A DNA stretch of 64,000 nucleotides, from positions 328,572,089 through 328,636,088 of the forward strand of contig NC_053489.1 in assembly GCF_905171775.1 (NCBI RefSeq), in the 5' to 3' direction. Position 1 is the first letter of the stretch; every line of letters begins with the position of its first letter. The stretch comes from Rana temporaria. Its lineage: Eukaryota > Chordata > Amphibia > Anura > Ranidae. Positions 1-12,021 of the stretch are shown one piece after another. Made by a program: the position numbers and the translations under genes. The notes beneath the pieces are model-generated. The model did no database searches. It was given only the letters and a program-made list of their open reading frames with translations, and was not told the DNA's origin.

Positions 1-224
1 AGTACCTTCTATTTTTCTTGATCCTAATGCAACAAGATAACCCCAAATGTTAACATAGTTGTAGTTTGAAAATATATTTCTCTGACCTAACCTGACTGGT
101 ACTTCTTTTAGAAATGAATCAGCGATAATTAACATTTTTATGAATAAATTAAACAAATCCAAAACACACGATTCCAACATATGTGAAATAAAGGAATATA
201 CCATATGCATCAAGTGTCAGTACA

Positions 225-860
225 AGTCCACAGCGCTATCAGAATATACTAATATTCAAATCTAAATACATCTAAGTGTACAATGTGATATCACAATTAT
301 AAGTGAATAAACTCATAAAAGATGCAAGCATGCAAATTAGATGAAAAAAAGTCAGTGATGCTACAAAAAAAACGTGAAGTATTAAGAGGAAAGTCCATAT
401 AACTAAATATAGTTGATCCACTCTTCCAGGGCTTCCACCACACCTCAGTGTTCATTGCTCTAATCCCCCCTCACAATGGACACTCACCACAATACTATGC
501 CTCCCACTCTCGTGTTTGGCTAACGAGCTTGTAATCAAAATATCTCCGATGTGTCGCCAATATGTAAACTCCGCTGTTAGATTCACAGATGTTCCAAATT
601 GCAATGCAAAAAAAGGGAGAAGTGCACAATAGTGTAAAAACGTAAGACCAGTTTAATTAAAACACTCAAAGAAACCTCCAAAAATTGCACTCACAAACGA
701 AATCAAATGAAAAGCTTTGTGTAATAACAGATCGCTGCACACTTCAAATCTTTAGCTGAAGACAACAGTGGTCACGGCGGACCCTCGATCAACTAGACAC
801 TCTCACCGCAATCCTTGGCACAGCACCCCACTCAAACGATACTTCTTAACTCGGAACTCC
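225..860 (-). repeat. PLE-type 3' region fragment
   Basis: This stretch shares scattered blocks with 9540-10340: ccaccacacctca, an aatatgcctc-like block, ggtcacgg, and an agcgct motif near the left end. Shared order and orientation suggest two diverged copies of one repeat family on the minus strand. The other copy carries a hammerhead-like motif typical of Penelope-like elements, but this copy stops before that point. Family assignment is inference; the similarity is seen directly. Confidence 0.5.
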
Positions 861-2489
861 AAAGCAGCTTAGAGTTGGCTGCAGCTAGTCCTAGATGTAA
901 CTTGGTACTTCAGACATGGATTCCAACATATATCAAGTCAAATAATTGATATCAGCTAAGACCTATAATCATCTAAAATAATTTGTATATGACTGAATCC
1001 AAGTCTTAAAATGGCTCTGTTTGTTTCATTTAATAATAGTCAGAAATCCTGACTAAATGGTATGATTTGGTGTTGTTCTTTTTTTTCTGCTTCTTCTATT
1101 GATTTGCTGTGATTTTTGTATTTATTACCAATATCAATGTTCAATATTGAATTTCACTTATAAGGGATGACAATAAGACCCATTTTTGATCCTCGGGAAG
1201 TTGTATTTGTATCTCTTTGGGGTTATACATCAATGACAGCACCACATAATGCCAAGCATGGTGTCATTTTATTCCTTGACTGCAAAAGCATAAATAGGAT
1301 CCCGAAAGTACATATTTCCTGCAGTCACTTTTCATATTTAATGACTTTATGTACATTTTATTTAGAAAATACCAAGACAGAATATTCATTTTTGAGTGTG
1401 TACACTTTATAAAGATACTTTTAATATGGTTCAATGTGTTTTCTAACACACGCTCTTATACACTCTAAATTGCCACATAATAGATATAAAACCTTTCCAA
1501 TATAAAGTTCTCTGTAGCTCATTTGCCACCATTTGCTGGACCATTTATCCAGTGTAACCTTACAAACTATCCACTGAATACTAATTTCAGTTTAATGGAA
1601 CTCTCATACACAGCCAAAGCAATTTCCCCAAATGGCACTTTATATATCCTGTCACACTGTGCCGAACTGCAGGAACTGACATTTTAGTGCATATGGCAAT
1701 ATCAAGGATACACAGTAACAATCTGTCTGTTAACACCAATTTTAGATGGCTAATCAAAATGGTTGCTCCAAGCAGATACTACATTATTTAAAGCTTGCAT
1801 CTTTGACTATCATAGGTTGCATTAATTAATATGCTTTGCTTCTTTTTTATGATAGCAAGGATTAGGCAACCAGTTACAAACTGCAGCCAGTGTTGTTGTG
1901 TTTACAGCTTTTATATATTCAACCTTCGGATTTTGTCACATTTAATCCTTTGATAAAGTGAAAATTGTTCAATGTTTTAAATGATGGAGTTTTTTTTTCA
2001 GTCAAATTTATCCCTGTTGCCCACGATTAATACTAAAAACAGAAAGCATGTTATACAGCACAATGCTTGTGCTGTGTCATTTGGCCCCCTGTATACCCTA
2101 AAAAACCTGGCTGATCCTGCCTGGCAATACCCCCCCCCCCTGCAAACAGACCACGATAATCATGTCTGCTGAGCCCCTGACACTGTGGTTTTGTGTGATT
2201 CCGTCAGCTGCAGCCCTGTTTTCTGCAGCTCTCCTGTGTCCGTCTCCTCTGTCCTCATCCCCCCACCCCTTGTACCCCACCACTCCTGCTTCTCTCGTAT
2301 CTGCTCTTAAATCTTCTTATACCCTCTGTACCTTAATAACATGTGTCCCTGTGCCTGTGTAATCTAAAATATCTGCCAACCTGTACCTTGTTTTATATTT
2401 TTCTTTTTTTATTGTTTATTTTATGTTCATCTTTTTATTTTTACGCTTTCTCTTATTTTTTTTATTGCTTTTATTACCATTATAGGAAT
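861..2489. other. No recognisable gene or repeat
   Basis: AT-rich sequence with only short chance ORFs. I see no coding pattern, splice-flanked exon or terminal repeat. A ten-base C run lies near 2131-2140. Confidence 0.5.
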
Positions 2490-2790
2490 TATAGGAATAG
2501 GGCATGACAGGTCCTCTTTATGGATAGATCTGGGGTTTATAAGTCCCCACATCTCTCCTTTAGGCAGGAAAGGCTGAGATTAAAAAAAAACAATGATCTC
2601 GGCCTTTCCAGCCAAGTACACAACAGTATTTACAACTGCCAGGCCGAGTGTGACGTCATAACGTCGCGCCTTGGCATTTTCGAAGATCATAGAGACTGCC
2701 GGGAAACATCTGGTCACAGGTCTCTATGTGAACTTATTGCACTGAAGGATTCCTTCTCCTGCTCGCTGATCGCACGGGCGAGCTCATAGA
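2490..2790. repeat. Fragment of an interspersed repeat (unnamed)
   Basis: The opening words (gacaggtcctcttta, tctggggtttataag) recur in altered form at 10827-10870, 11538-11590 and, reversed, near 38875-38925. This is a repeated module in the window. Termini are not visible. From 2791 to 3419 I see nothing further that can be named. Confidence 0.4.
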
Positions 2791-3419
2791 AACTTCAGAG
2801 GGCTGCAGGGGGCACGTCACAGCCTGCCGCCTGTAAGAATGATCAAGCGGCTGAACTGCCACTATGATTGTTCTTATGGTGCAGGGAATCGCCAGCTGAA
2901 AAAGATGATATCTGGATGATGCCTGCATGCCACTCAAAATCAGGATGTCATATGATGGCCTTGGGTGTGAAGTGGTAAAGTAACAAATGCACATAAACTC
3001 AAATGCCATTTTATACTCATCTAAGTCCATCGTCCTCTTCCAGGAGAGGGGACTGGTAATCCAGTGCTGCAGTCCAGGCCTGCCTCTCTTTGGTCTTGTT
3101 GCTGGTTCTTGTCATGACATCATTAAGCTTGGAAGCTCCAGAGGACATAGTAAAATGTTGAATATGGGACACATACCAATCCTTAAAAGTAATTTGTGGT
3201 GCATACTCAAAATTGTTAAAAGCAGTTATGTACAGAAGTGATGAACGCAAGATTTTTTTTGGCTGTTTGGGCATTTGTCCAAACACCCGATTATTTTTTT
3301 ATTTGGAATTTCTACCACTACTATATATAACATCTTCCTACCTGTAGGGCATCTGCTGTGTCCCAGCAACCAATTATGTCACTCTTCCCTATTCATTTGC
3401 TGCCCAGAATTCCAGACGT

Positions 3420-3541
3420 GTAAGGAAAAACGGTGGGGGGCGTGGCTTGGCACTAGGGGAGAATGGAAATTTGAAGAGGGAGCGCCACTGTGGCAGAGGG
3501 CTTTTTCCTGAGTTCCAGTTTCTCAACCCAGCATCATGGGC
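3420..3541 (+). mobile_element. Old L1/Tx1 LINE, 5' piece (split)
   Basis: The segment contains ggggggcgtggctt, matching the start of the L1/Tx1 element at 55931 (ggagggggcgtggcc). It abuts the 16-bp TSD of the younger L1 insertion. The matching downstream piece, with ORF1-like sequence, resumes at 8510. I infer that these were one older element interrupted by the insertion. Confidence 0.55.
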
Positions 3542-3557
3542 AAAATTGATAGAGCCA
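3542..3557 (+). repeat. Target-site duplication, left copy
   Basis: The 16-bp word aaaattgatagagcca occurs here and again at 8494-8509, bracketing the L1/Tx1 element. A perfect match of this length next to an A-rich 3' tail is the signature of target-primed reverse transcription. Confidence 0.9.
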
Positions 3558-3706
3558 GGGGGGGGGGGGCATGCACGGCGCTGATCGGGATGGACGCTTG
3601 AGGCTGTAGCTCCGCTCCACACGGGACCCCGATCGCAGCTAGAGGGTCATTAACGCTGGATTTTCTTGCTTATTTTAACACCCCTCTAGCCACATCCGAG
3701 TAGTGC

Positions 3707-4745
3707 ATGCCGCCGAAGAGGAAAAAGTCACAGGGCCCGGGTCAGCACACTCTGACACATTATCTCCTCCGCGCACGGGAGCAGGACAGCATGTCACAAG
3801 ATGGCGCCGCGGATGACCCAGGCCTGCACGCCGTACAGGCCCCATCCCCGCAGCCGGCCTCTGCTTGGCAACTCGAGCCTAACCGTGAGTACCAATCTGC
3901 GCTCTCAAAGGCAGACCTGGATGCCAGCCTGGAATCCATGTATGAGAAGTTGGCCACTAAATTCCAGACTGAACTTCATAAGACTTCACACACTCTGTCT
4001 CAGGAGATCGCGGCCTTGGGCTCAAGAACCGATCTCCTAGAAACAAAACACGACGAGCTAGCTCTGGCCTACGGGGATTTAAGTAGGGAATATGAATCAC
4101 TCTCGTCTGCATTTGTCCAAATGCAATCCCAAATTGAAGACCTTGACAACAGAAACAGGCGCCATAATCTGCGCCTGCGTGGTGTCCCTAAAAACAGAAA
4201 CTGAACTGATTCCCACTGTGATTAAGCTCTTTAAATCCCTGCTCCCTAACTGTGACTCTGCTGCATTTACTTGTGACCGCATCCACAGGGCTCTTAGGCC
4301 GAAGCCTCCCTCTGACAAACCCCCGAGGGATATAGTCCTCTGTATGAAAGATTTCCTCATCAAGGAGGAGATCCTAAGAGCGGCACGGATGAAGCAGAGA
4401 ATCATGTTAGATGAACATGTTATACAGATCAATCCGGACATTTCGCCCACAACCCTTGACAGACGCAGAGGCCTAAAGGAAGTCACGTCTATCCTTCAGT
4501 CAGCTAGGATTCGTTACAAATGGGGTTTCCCCTTCAAGCTGACGATTCCCCACAACGGCTCTACATACTCTGCAACTTCTCTATTAGAAGGTCAGGAAAT
4601 CTTGGTGAAGCTGGGCCTTTTGGATCCGGGTGCGATTCGCCGCCCCCCGTCTACTCCTAGGCCCGCTCCGATCTGGCAGACACCCCCTCCCCGCAGGGAT
4701 AGAAGACGGATCAGGTATGATCCAGGAGATAGAAATTTCAACTGA
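3707..4745 (+). pseudogene. L1/Tx1 ORF1 (RNA-binding protein), frameshifted
   Basis: ORF1 proteins of this group are RNA-binding chaperones that coat the element RNA. The N-terminus is basic (MPPKRKKSQGPG). A long heptad-like segment follows at about residues 70-150. Then comes DLDNRNRRHNLRLRGVP, the conserved start of the RRM-like domain, also seen in the ORF1 at 56081. After this motif the frame breaks near 4190, where one extra A in a five-A run (cctaaaaacag) shifts it. The second part (to 4745) continues with a recognisable C-terminal domain and a basic proline-rich tail (RRDRRRIRYDPGD). Start chosen at the first ATG before the basic segment. One base separates this copy from an open frame. 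Confidence 0.85.
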
Positions 4746-5375
4746 TGGCTGCCGGTTGCTGTGCTTCGATTCATTCTCCGTTTCCTCTTTGGCGACTACT
4801 ACATTTTGCGATGGAACTGATCATCACTTACCTTTTGTTGAATTTTTTTTTTTGGTTCTGTTTTTATCGATCTTCATGGCTCTTCCTCTTGTGTTGGTCC
4901 CACGGAGCCGTGTCATGTCCTCCCCACCCGGCTACATTCCTGACTGTTTGCTTCTGTGGCACTTCACGGATTTGGACCTGCCGGGTTCGAGACCTGGTTG
5001 TCTTGCTACATTTTGGTTCTCCGATTATCAGGTTTGATCCTCGTAGACCTGATCCACCTTCTATGTTTTACATTTTGAATTTTCTGCTTTTTTTTATCTT
5101 TTTTTGTTTTATTTTTTTGATACGGATTTCTCAGGACTGTGCTTGTTTTTTTTCGGGTCGTATACATTCCATTGACACTACCTATGTCTATGTCTACATG
5201 ATACATTATGCTATGCTTATGCTTACCTGGGTTGATATTCTCCTGATGTATACTACTGTGGTTGGGTACAGAATTATGGTGGCGCCCCTGACAGTTGCGG
5301 ATACTAGGTTATTCCCCCTCATGGCTATGGTCCATGATCCAAATTTACATTTAATGGTGCTTCTCTACTTTACAC

Positions 5376-8118
5376 ATGCCAGTCACATGTATATCACATA
5401 ATGTGAAGGGATTTAATTCCTCTGTCAAGAGGCGTAATGCGTTTGACTTGTACAAATCTTTGGGAGCCAAAATTCTCCTTATTCAGGAGACTCATTTTGC
5501 TCAAGCTTCCCACCCCAAATATTTCCATAGGCAATTCCCCCAGGCATTCTATTCTCTCCACTCCTCTAAGTCAAGGGGCGCTGCCATTTTCTTACACTCC
5601 TTTTTCACTATGGAGGTTAAGCAGACCGTTAGAGATTCAGAGAGTAGATATGTTATTATAAAGGGTACGGTAAACAACAAAGAACTGACTATTGCAAGTG
5701 TCTATGCTCCAAATGAGGCCCCAGCCTCCTTTTTTAGTTCCTTTTTTGCCCTCCTAACCAAATACCACTCTCCGCATATGATAGTGGGAGGGGATTTTAA
5801 CATGGTGGCCAATGCTACTTTAGACAGGTGTACCTCTGCTGCCAGCGCCAAGGCTTTCCCCAAGACCCTAGCAAAATCCCTGTTAGATCATCAATTGGTA
5901 GACTCATGGAGGGCACATAACGTAGGGGTTAGGGAATTTACGTTTTATTCTCATCCTCACAATAGCTCAGCTAGGCTGGATTATATCTATGCCTCGCCAG
6001 TTCTCTTGGCCAACTCCTCGTCCTCCAAAATACACCCCTGTGTCTGGTAGGACCATCAGGCAGTTTCCTTTGCCATGAAGTTCATTGGTTTGGCCCCCGC
6101 CCCCTTTTCCTGGAGGCTAAATGAGGCACTCCTGTCTGACACCGTGGTGGAGGCGGAGGTCGCGAAGGCTGTTGAGGAATATTTCACGCTTAATGCCATT
6201 CCAGACACCCAATTTGCCACGGTATGGGTTGCCCATAAGACAGTGATCCGGGGAGAACTTATAGGATTAGCCTCTGCCCGTAACAAGCTGATTAGACAGA
6301 AAATGTTATCACTCTCAGCGGAGTTAGATCTTCTTTATAAGAAAGTTGATTCCCTCCATTTGGACTCAACCAGACAGGTGATTGACCAAAAACGCCTGGA
6401 GCTGGATACTTTGCTCTTGGATAGGGTTGAGAAGACTCTGAGATGGTCGAGGGCGCGGTTACTGCTTCATAGCAATACGGCCTCGTCGATGTTTGCGAGG
6501 AAATTGAATCAGCTAACGCGCCCTCCACATGTCTATAAGCTGGATGTGGGTCCAGGTCAGTCCTCCTCTCACCCACAGGTAGTGCTTCGACACTTCACTA
6601 AGTTTTACTCCTCTCTGCTTGCAGGCCAGACCCTCTAGCCTTCGGTACAGGATGACCCCTGGTTCCGGGCCCTCCCTATCCCTTCCCTCTCGACCCTACA
6701 ACGTGAGAAACTGAATGCCCCAATTTCATCTGCGGAGGTCCTAGGGGTTATTAAATCCTTGAAGACAGGTTCTGCCCCAGGCCCCGATGGATTTTCGTCG
6801 GTATATTACAAAAAATTCACCGAACCCCTTTCCTCTAGACTAGTCCATCTTTTTAATTTAGTGTTGCAGGGAGGTAGTTTCCCTGAGGAAATGTTGCTCG
6901 CCAATATGTCCCTGATCCCTAAGCCCAACAAAAACCATGCTCTCCCTCAGAATTGCAGACCCATATCGGTCATAAATAATGACCTCAAAATCTTCTCTAG
7001 AATTATGGCAGATAGGCTTGCGGGAGTGATCTCCTCTCTTATCTCCCCCTACCAGTCAGGTTTCATTCCCCATAGGCTCATCACGGACAACATTCGTTTA
7101 GCAACAAATATAATTCAGGATGCCAATTTATTTTCACGAAAACTTTTTTTGCTGGGCCTTGATATACACAAGGCATTTGATAGTGTCTCCTGGAACTATC
7201 TGTCCGCGCTTTTACCCCGAATGGGTCTCCATGGTGAGTTTTTTCATGCTTTTCAGGCACTATACCAGAATCCCAAAACTCTTATATGAATCCCGGGGTG
7301 CAGCTCAGAGTTCTTTAATCTGGGGAGGGGGACTAGGCAGGGCTGTCCGCTTTCCCCTCTCATTTTTGCGTTAGCCCTTGAGCCCCTGGCTATTGCAATT
7401 TTGAATAACCCTGACATTCGCAGGTACACTAAGGGGGCTTCTACTTATAAGTTCTGTATGTATGCAGACGATGTTTTGATGTTTGTCACGGACCCCTTGC
7501 TTACCTTGCCCCCTCTGTTGTCCACTTTGTCAGACTTTGCGGGGATCTCTGGTCTCTCGGTCAATGTCACAAAATCGGTGGCCCTCCCTGTCGGCTTTAC
7601 CCCCGAGGAGATTGGGCATCTAAAGCAGGTATTCTCGTTTGCCTGGACGGTTGACTCTCTTTCTTATTTGGGCATTGATCTGACCGGAGATTACCGCAAA
7701 CTGTTTCACGCAAATTACCCTAAGATGCTGACTAAGCTTTAGGTGCTGCTCCCAGCAGGGTTCCTTTTTTCACCTTTTTTGGGATTGCGAGAAATTACAG
7801 CCAACATGGAAAGCTGCCCTAGACATGATTGATAGGCTGGTAGGGGAGCATGTAAATTTGACGTTTGAGCACTGCCTGTTTTTCCAAAGAATCAACGCTA
7901 TTTCTAAACAAACTGGGAAATTGATTCACTCCATATGCACAGCGGTACAGTGGGCCATCGCCCTCCATTGGAAGAAGCAGGTGGTACCTTTTCCCCCAAT
8001 AATTGCTCGGATAGATCAAATGATGCTATCAGAAAGGATATTTCACACTCTACGTGATTCAGTCCCAATTTATGATGCTAAATGGACCCCATGGTTTCTA
8101 TATAGACTCCAAGTATAA
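5376..8118 (+). pseudogene. L1/Tx1 ORF2 (endonuclease-reverse transcriptase), broken
   Basis: ORF2 nicks target DNA and reverse-transcribes the element RNA. Order: apurinic-type endonuclease (ISHNVKGFNS, QETHF, GGDFNM, RLDYIY), linker, RT (GSAPGPDGFS, PISVINNDLKIFSRIMADRL, QSGFIPHR, LDIHKAFDSV, YADDVLMF near 7460), then the C-terminal FHLFWDCEKLQP segment. From 5376 to 7742 the frame is continuous but carries in-frame stops at 6048 (TAG, at the position before DHQAV in the endonuclease SDH motif), 6636 (TAG) and 7287 (TGA). Near 7745 a deletion joins the region after YADD to the C-terminus in another frame, removing the thumb region. Non-functional. Confidence 0.9.
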
Positions 8119-8493
8119 CTGACCTTGATTATGATTCCTTTGGTTTTATACGTCCTGATGTTATTTGTTTATTTATTTTTTTATGCATGTTCTTCTTGCT
8201 ATGTTTTCTTTGATCTACTTTTTATTTCTTTTCATTTTTGTGCACTTTACATTGGCTTCTGACACATTGGTTCAGTTAGTTTACTAAGGTATGTGGTCTA
8301 TGCATTTGTTTTTGCGGTACACCCGGGGCTCTGGGTCGTGCCACAAACTGGTTTTCTGTCTTCAGATTGTGATGAGTTATTGCAGACTTGTACGGATTGC
8401 AGTTACCTTATATACCAATGTATGTTGGGCATTATCTATGTCCTCTGTTGTTATACCTGTCTATTCTCTAATAAAAAACTTTTTGAAAACAAA

Positions 8494-8509
8494 AAAATTG
8501 ATAGAGCCA
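8494..8509 (+). repeat. Target-site duplication, right copy
   Basis: Perfect 16-bp copy of 3542-3557, immediately after the A-rich tail of LINE 1. Confidence 0.9.
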
Positions 8510-9045
8510 TACATTTTACTAAGACCCCTCATTCGCAACTTGGACGCAACCTCCCCAAAATCTTCAGGACACAGTTGACAGCCACTCCATACAGCTAACC
8601 CTCGTATTCCTCTCTGTCTGCCATGTAGAAAAAGCAGCCCAGGCAGCCAGCAAGACAGAAATCGAGAATATATGTGGATACGGTTCTTGAGCTCATCCAG
8701 CAGGTTCCCAAAATGGCAGATTACCAAACCATAATTTCAAATATCAAAACCACCCTGACAACAGCCATTACAGAATTCAGAGAGGAACTCCAAGGAGTGA
8801 CAGGTCAACTGGGGGCAGGATGAAAAGACAGTGGGTTGTCATAATTCCAACATACAAGAATTGCAGTTGCATTCGGGTCAAGACTACAATCATCTTATTG
8901 AGTTTCAACTAAAGCTGGAAGATTTTGACAACCAAAGATGCCGATAATCTGCTGGAGAGGCCCCAGGACTCGCCAGTGGACTTTAAAAGAGACCATAGTG
9001 CTCTTCAACCTCGAGGATGAGACATGGATCCCCCTGAGATATTTT
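8510..9045 (+). mobile_element. Old L1/Tx1 LINE, ORF1 remnant (split)
   Basis: Across shifting frames this decayed sequence gives LEDFDNQRCR and, further on, ERPQDSPVDFKRDHSALQPRG-like text. These match DLENRGRRHY and ERPPDSPIEFEKVHRALRPR of the ORF1 at 56081. It is the continuation of the piece at 3420-3541, interrupted by LINE 1. Many indels show that it is much older than the insertion within it. Confidence 0.7.
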
Positions 9046-9539
9046 ATGCTGTTTTAGGTGGTGATTCCTGTTCACCCTTTGTTTCACTAGGGCAGGTCAT
9101 TTTCCATTCCAACTTCTGTTGATCTGCCACAATTTTTTGAGTCCCTGACTGGTACACGGAGTTCCAGATCCCTGCTATTTGGCAAGAACTGCTACCACAG
9201 TCAACTGAACAATGTACTCCACACCATACCATAGAAGAAGGCAAGAGGAACCTGCGTGAGCTTCCCGAGGACCCCAGGAAGACATGTGAACTGTCTTTAT
9301 AGTTGCCAAAATCTCTCTGATGACCAAGCGTTGTGTCAAAATTAGCAGTAACTGTTCCTGTTTCTTTTCTCTTACTAAGCTAAGCTGTTATATTTTTTAT
9401 AACAGTAACTATTCTCCCAAATGCCTCATCAAGTCTTACATTGCACCCATCCCCATTAGAAGGAAAGGGGCGAGGAAAACATGATAGCACTGACCAAATG
9501 TACCTGTTGGCTATATTTGGTCAATGACATCACCGGGGA
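9046..9539. other. No recognisable feature
   Basis: Probably further decayed LINE or unique sequence. No ORF, terminal repeat or RNA gene could be supported. Confidence 0.4.
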
Positions 9540-10380
9540 AACCCCACCCACTTTGTCGCATGAAAAATATATATAGTGAATCTTTAGTGAAAAAAATAGT
9601 AGCGCTCTGTTTCATAAAACAGTACTAGTAAAGTGATTATATTAAAATAACATAAATAAACACATACAAATTAGCACATAAAAATTAACAAGTGAAAGTG
9701 AATTAATAGTGCATGTGAATGATCCATAAACATATAAAGAAAGTTGAAAAGAAAATAAATTCATATAAAAGTGTCCATAAATCACACCAATCTGTGATGG
9801 TTTGATAAATCAAAGTGATTAAGCAGTGATTGAGCAATGAATGGTATCTTTCTTGAAGAAATCTTGATACAAACTTTCCACCACACCTCATGTGCTTGTG
9901 AATCCACTCCCAAAGGAAAAAAACTCACCAAAACAATATGCCTCACATTCACATGTTCGGCACAATAGCTTGATAACCCACATGGGTTGATTGACAATTC
10001 CAACAGTGATCACAAATCAATCAAATTCACATGAAAAAAATAATTTAAATGCTTCCAATGGTGAAGTATCTAAAACCAATTTATTAAAAAGTGCTCACAA
10101 ATCCTTACTCATTGTACTCACATGTTATAAAATTCACACAGGCACTTCAATCAAAAAAGTTCTCTAATGAAGGAGACTTGCAGTAAGAGGTTAGGTTATT
10201 GCGGTCACGGAGGACACAGAACCCCCAGCAGATCTCACCCTCCACTTGTTCGCTCACTTCCCCAGCTGGAACACCTACCTCCCTCGGCGGTGATAGTATG
10301 TATAGCGATCACAAAAATTTGCCGTGCAGGCCCCGCCCAGACATGTTTCGTCAGTATAGACTTTTTCAATGGGAAAAAAT
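9540..10380 (-). mobile_element. PLE-type 3' region with hammerhead-like motif
   Basis: Minus-strand repeat related to 225-860. Read on the minus strand it runs from a hammerhead-like motif (10373-10336) through a GC-rich part to an AT-rich end with a gagcgctacta motif near 9597-9607. A similar agcgccacta motif ends the palindromic element near 40545 and occurs near 34620. Hammerhead motifs in the terminal regions of Penelope-like elements are established knowledge. No reverse transcriptase or endonuclease remains here. Confidence 0.55.
10336..10373 (-). ncRNA. Hammerhead-ribozyme-like motif
   Basis: Minus-strand order: CCCA (stem I), UUGAAAA (core, cf. CUGANGA), an extra A, GUC-UAUACU-GAC (stem II hairpin), GAAA (core), CAUG (self-complementary stem III), UC (cleavage-site type), UGGG (stem I). 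The layout fits a dimer-forming minimal hammerhead. Two core mismatches and the extra A argue against this copy being active. Confidence 0.5.
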
Positions 10381-10598
10381 ATAGTTAAATGTATTAATGT
10401 GCAAAAAACACAATAGAATAGCCATTTTTGTATGGTATAACGGATAAGGTTGTAAAAAGATACCAAATATGTCAGGCCTCAAAATTGTAATTGAAATGAA
10501 GAAAAACTTTGGTATCTGAAATTCATAGATGATACTTTAAAAGGCTTTACAAGTTATCAGTCTAATGTTGACCATGAATTATTGCCCTAGAATTATTG

Positions 10599-11592
10599 CT
10601 CTCACTCTGGCTTTAAAGGTAATACCACACGTGTGGTGCAATTTATGATAACACACACATCTTATGTGCATGATTGCATTGGTGTGTGCATGGAGGTAAC
10701 AGGGGTGCTTTACATTTTTTTAAATATTCATTTTATTATAATTTAGTTTTTTAACACTTTATTTATTGAACGTTGTTGCTACACAAGAAAGCTACGAGCC
10801 CCCTATGTAGTAGCATGTGACAATAACAGGTCCTCTTCATGGAGATATTAGGGGTGTATTAGATCCCCAATGTCTCCCTGCTCTCACTCTGGCTTTAAAG
10901 GTAATACCTTACATGTGTGGCGCAATTTATGATAACACACCCATCTTATGTGCATGATTGCATTGTCGTGTTCATGGAGGTAACAGGAGTGCTTTAATTT
11001 TTTTTTAAATATTCATATTTATTTTATTATAATTTAGTTTTTTAACACTTTTTTTATTGAACGTTATTGCTACACAAGGGAGCTATGAGCACCCTATGTA
11101 GTAGCATGTGACAGTAAGGCCCTGTACACACGATCAGTCTAAACCGATGAGAACGGACTGAAGTTCAGTTTCATCGGTCCAAACCGACCGTGTGTGGGCC
11201 CCATCAGTCCGTTATCTTTCGATCCAGAAATGGAGAACTTTCTTTAAAATTGAACTGATGGACTGGTAACCAATAGGTCAAAACCGGCGGTTAGTATGCA
11301 AAAGCATCGGTTCCAAACCCGCGCATGCTCAGAATCAAGTCGACGCATGCTTGGAAGCATTGAACTTCGTTTTTTTCAGCACGTCGTTGTGTTTTACGTC
11401 ACTGCGTTGGACTCGATCGGTTTTTAAACTGATGGTGTGTAGGCACATCGGACCATCAGTCAGCTTCATCGGTTAACTGATGAAACTGAACTTCAGTCCG
11501 TTCTCATCGGTTTAGACTGATCTTGTGTACAGGGCCTAACAGGTCCTCTTCATGGAGATATTAGGGGTATAATATATCCCCAATGTCTCTCT
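10599..11592. repeat. Tandem duplication, about 282-bp unit
   Basis: Copy 1 (10599-10880) and copy 2 (from 10881) both begin ctctcactctggctttaaag and end at the same aggtcctcttcatggagat...ccaatgtctc text. Copy 2 is stretched by a 419-bp MITE at 11118-11536. The near-identical units show local duplication before the MITE arrived. Confidence 0.85.
11118..11536. mobile_element. PIF/Harbinger-type MITE with TAA TSD
   Basis: Terminal inverted repeats of about 60 bp start ggccctgtacacacgatcag and end in the near-perfect reverse complement. TAA flanks both ends (11115-11117, 11537-11539). The first tandem copy supplies the empty site, gtgacaataacaggtcc, with a single TAA, which proves both the insertion and the 3-bp duplication. 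A 3-bp TWA TSD is characteristic of PIF/Harbinger. There is no transposase, so the element is non-autonomous. Confidence 0.9.
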
Positions 11593-12021
11593 GCCCACCA
11601 CTGGAGCTAATGAAGCACAGGCAATGCTTGATTGACTGCATTTTCAGCTACAATAGCTGAGGAATGACAGCTCTGAGCCTAAAAGTGACAAGACCTCCTA
11701 ATTTTGGGTTTTTTTCATTGTTAAGGCAGTTTACTACAGTCCCAGGTGCACCAGAGGAATTTAATAACCTTGGAATCAAAACAGGTAGCAGTGGTGGGGG
11801 AGGTTCAGTAGAGTTCTGTAAGTGATTGGGCTGCTCTAGAACTGAAGATGCTTAGGCAGCAGTGGGGAACAAAGGATAACAGAGCCGAGAGTGCGACAGG
11901 TCTTTTTTAGCTATGTTCCTTAACAGGTCATTTGTTGTTTATTTTTTGTTGAAAGCTATAGAGTTACTTTAAGCTAGCAGACCAATTTTTCTTGTGTATT
12001 CACGTCTATTTTTAAAACTTA

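Larger units (their letters stand above)
3558..8493 (+). mobile_element. L1/Tx1-type LINE 1, internally deleted
   Basis: A non-LTR retrotransposon of about 4.9 kb: G-rich 5' start, 5' UTR, ORF1 (3707-4745), a T-rich inter-ORF region, ORF2 (5376 to about 8118), and a 3' UTR ending in ataaaaaact and an A-rich tail. It is flanked by a perfect 16-bp TSD. ORF2 is broken by nonsense codons and a deletion after the YADD box. The copy is therefore inactive, although the TSD is intact. Confidence 0.9.
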
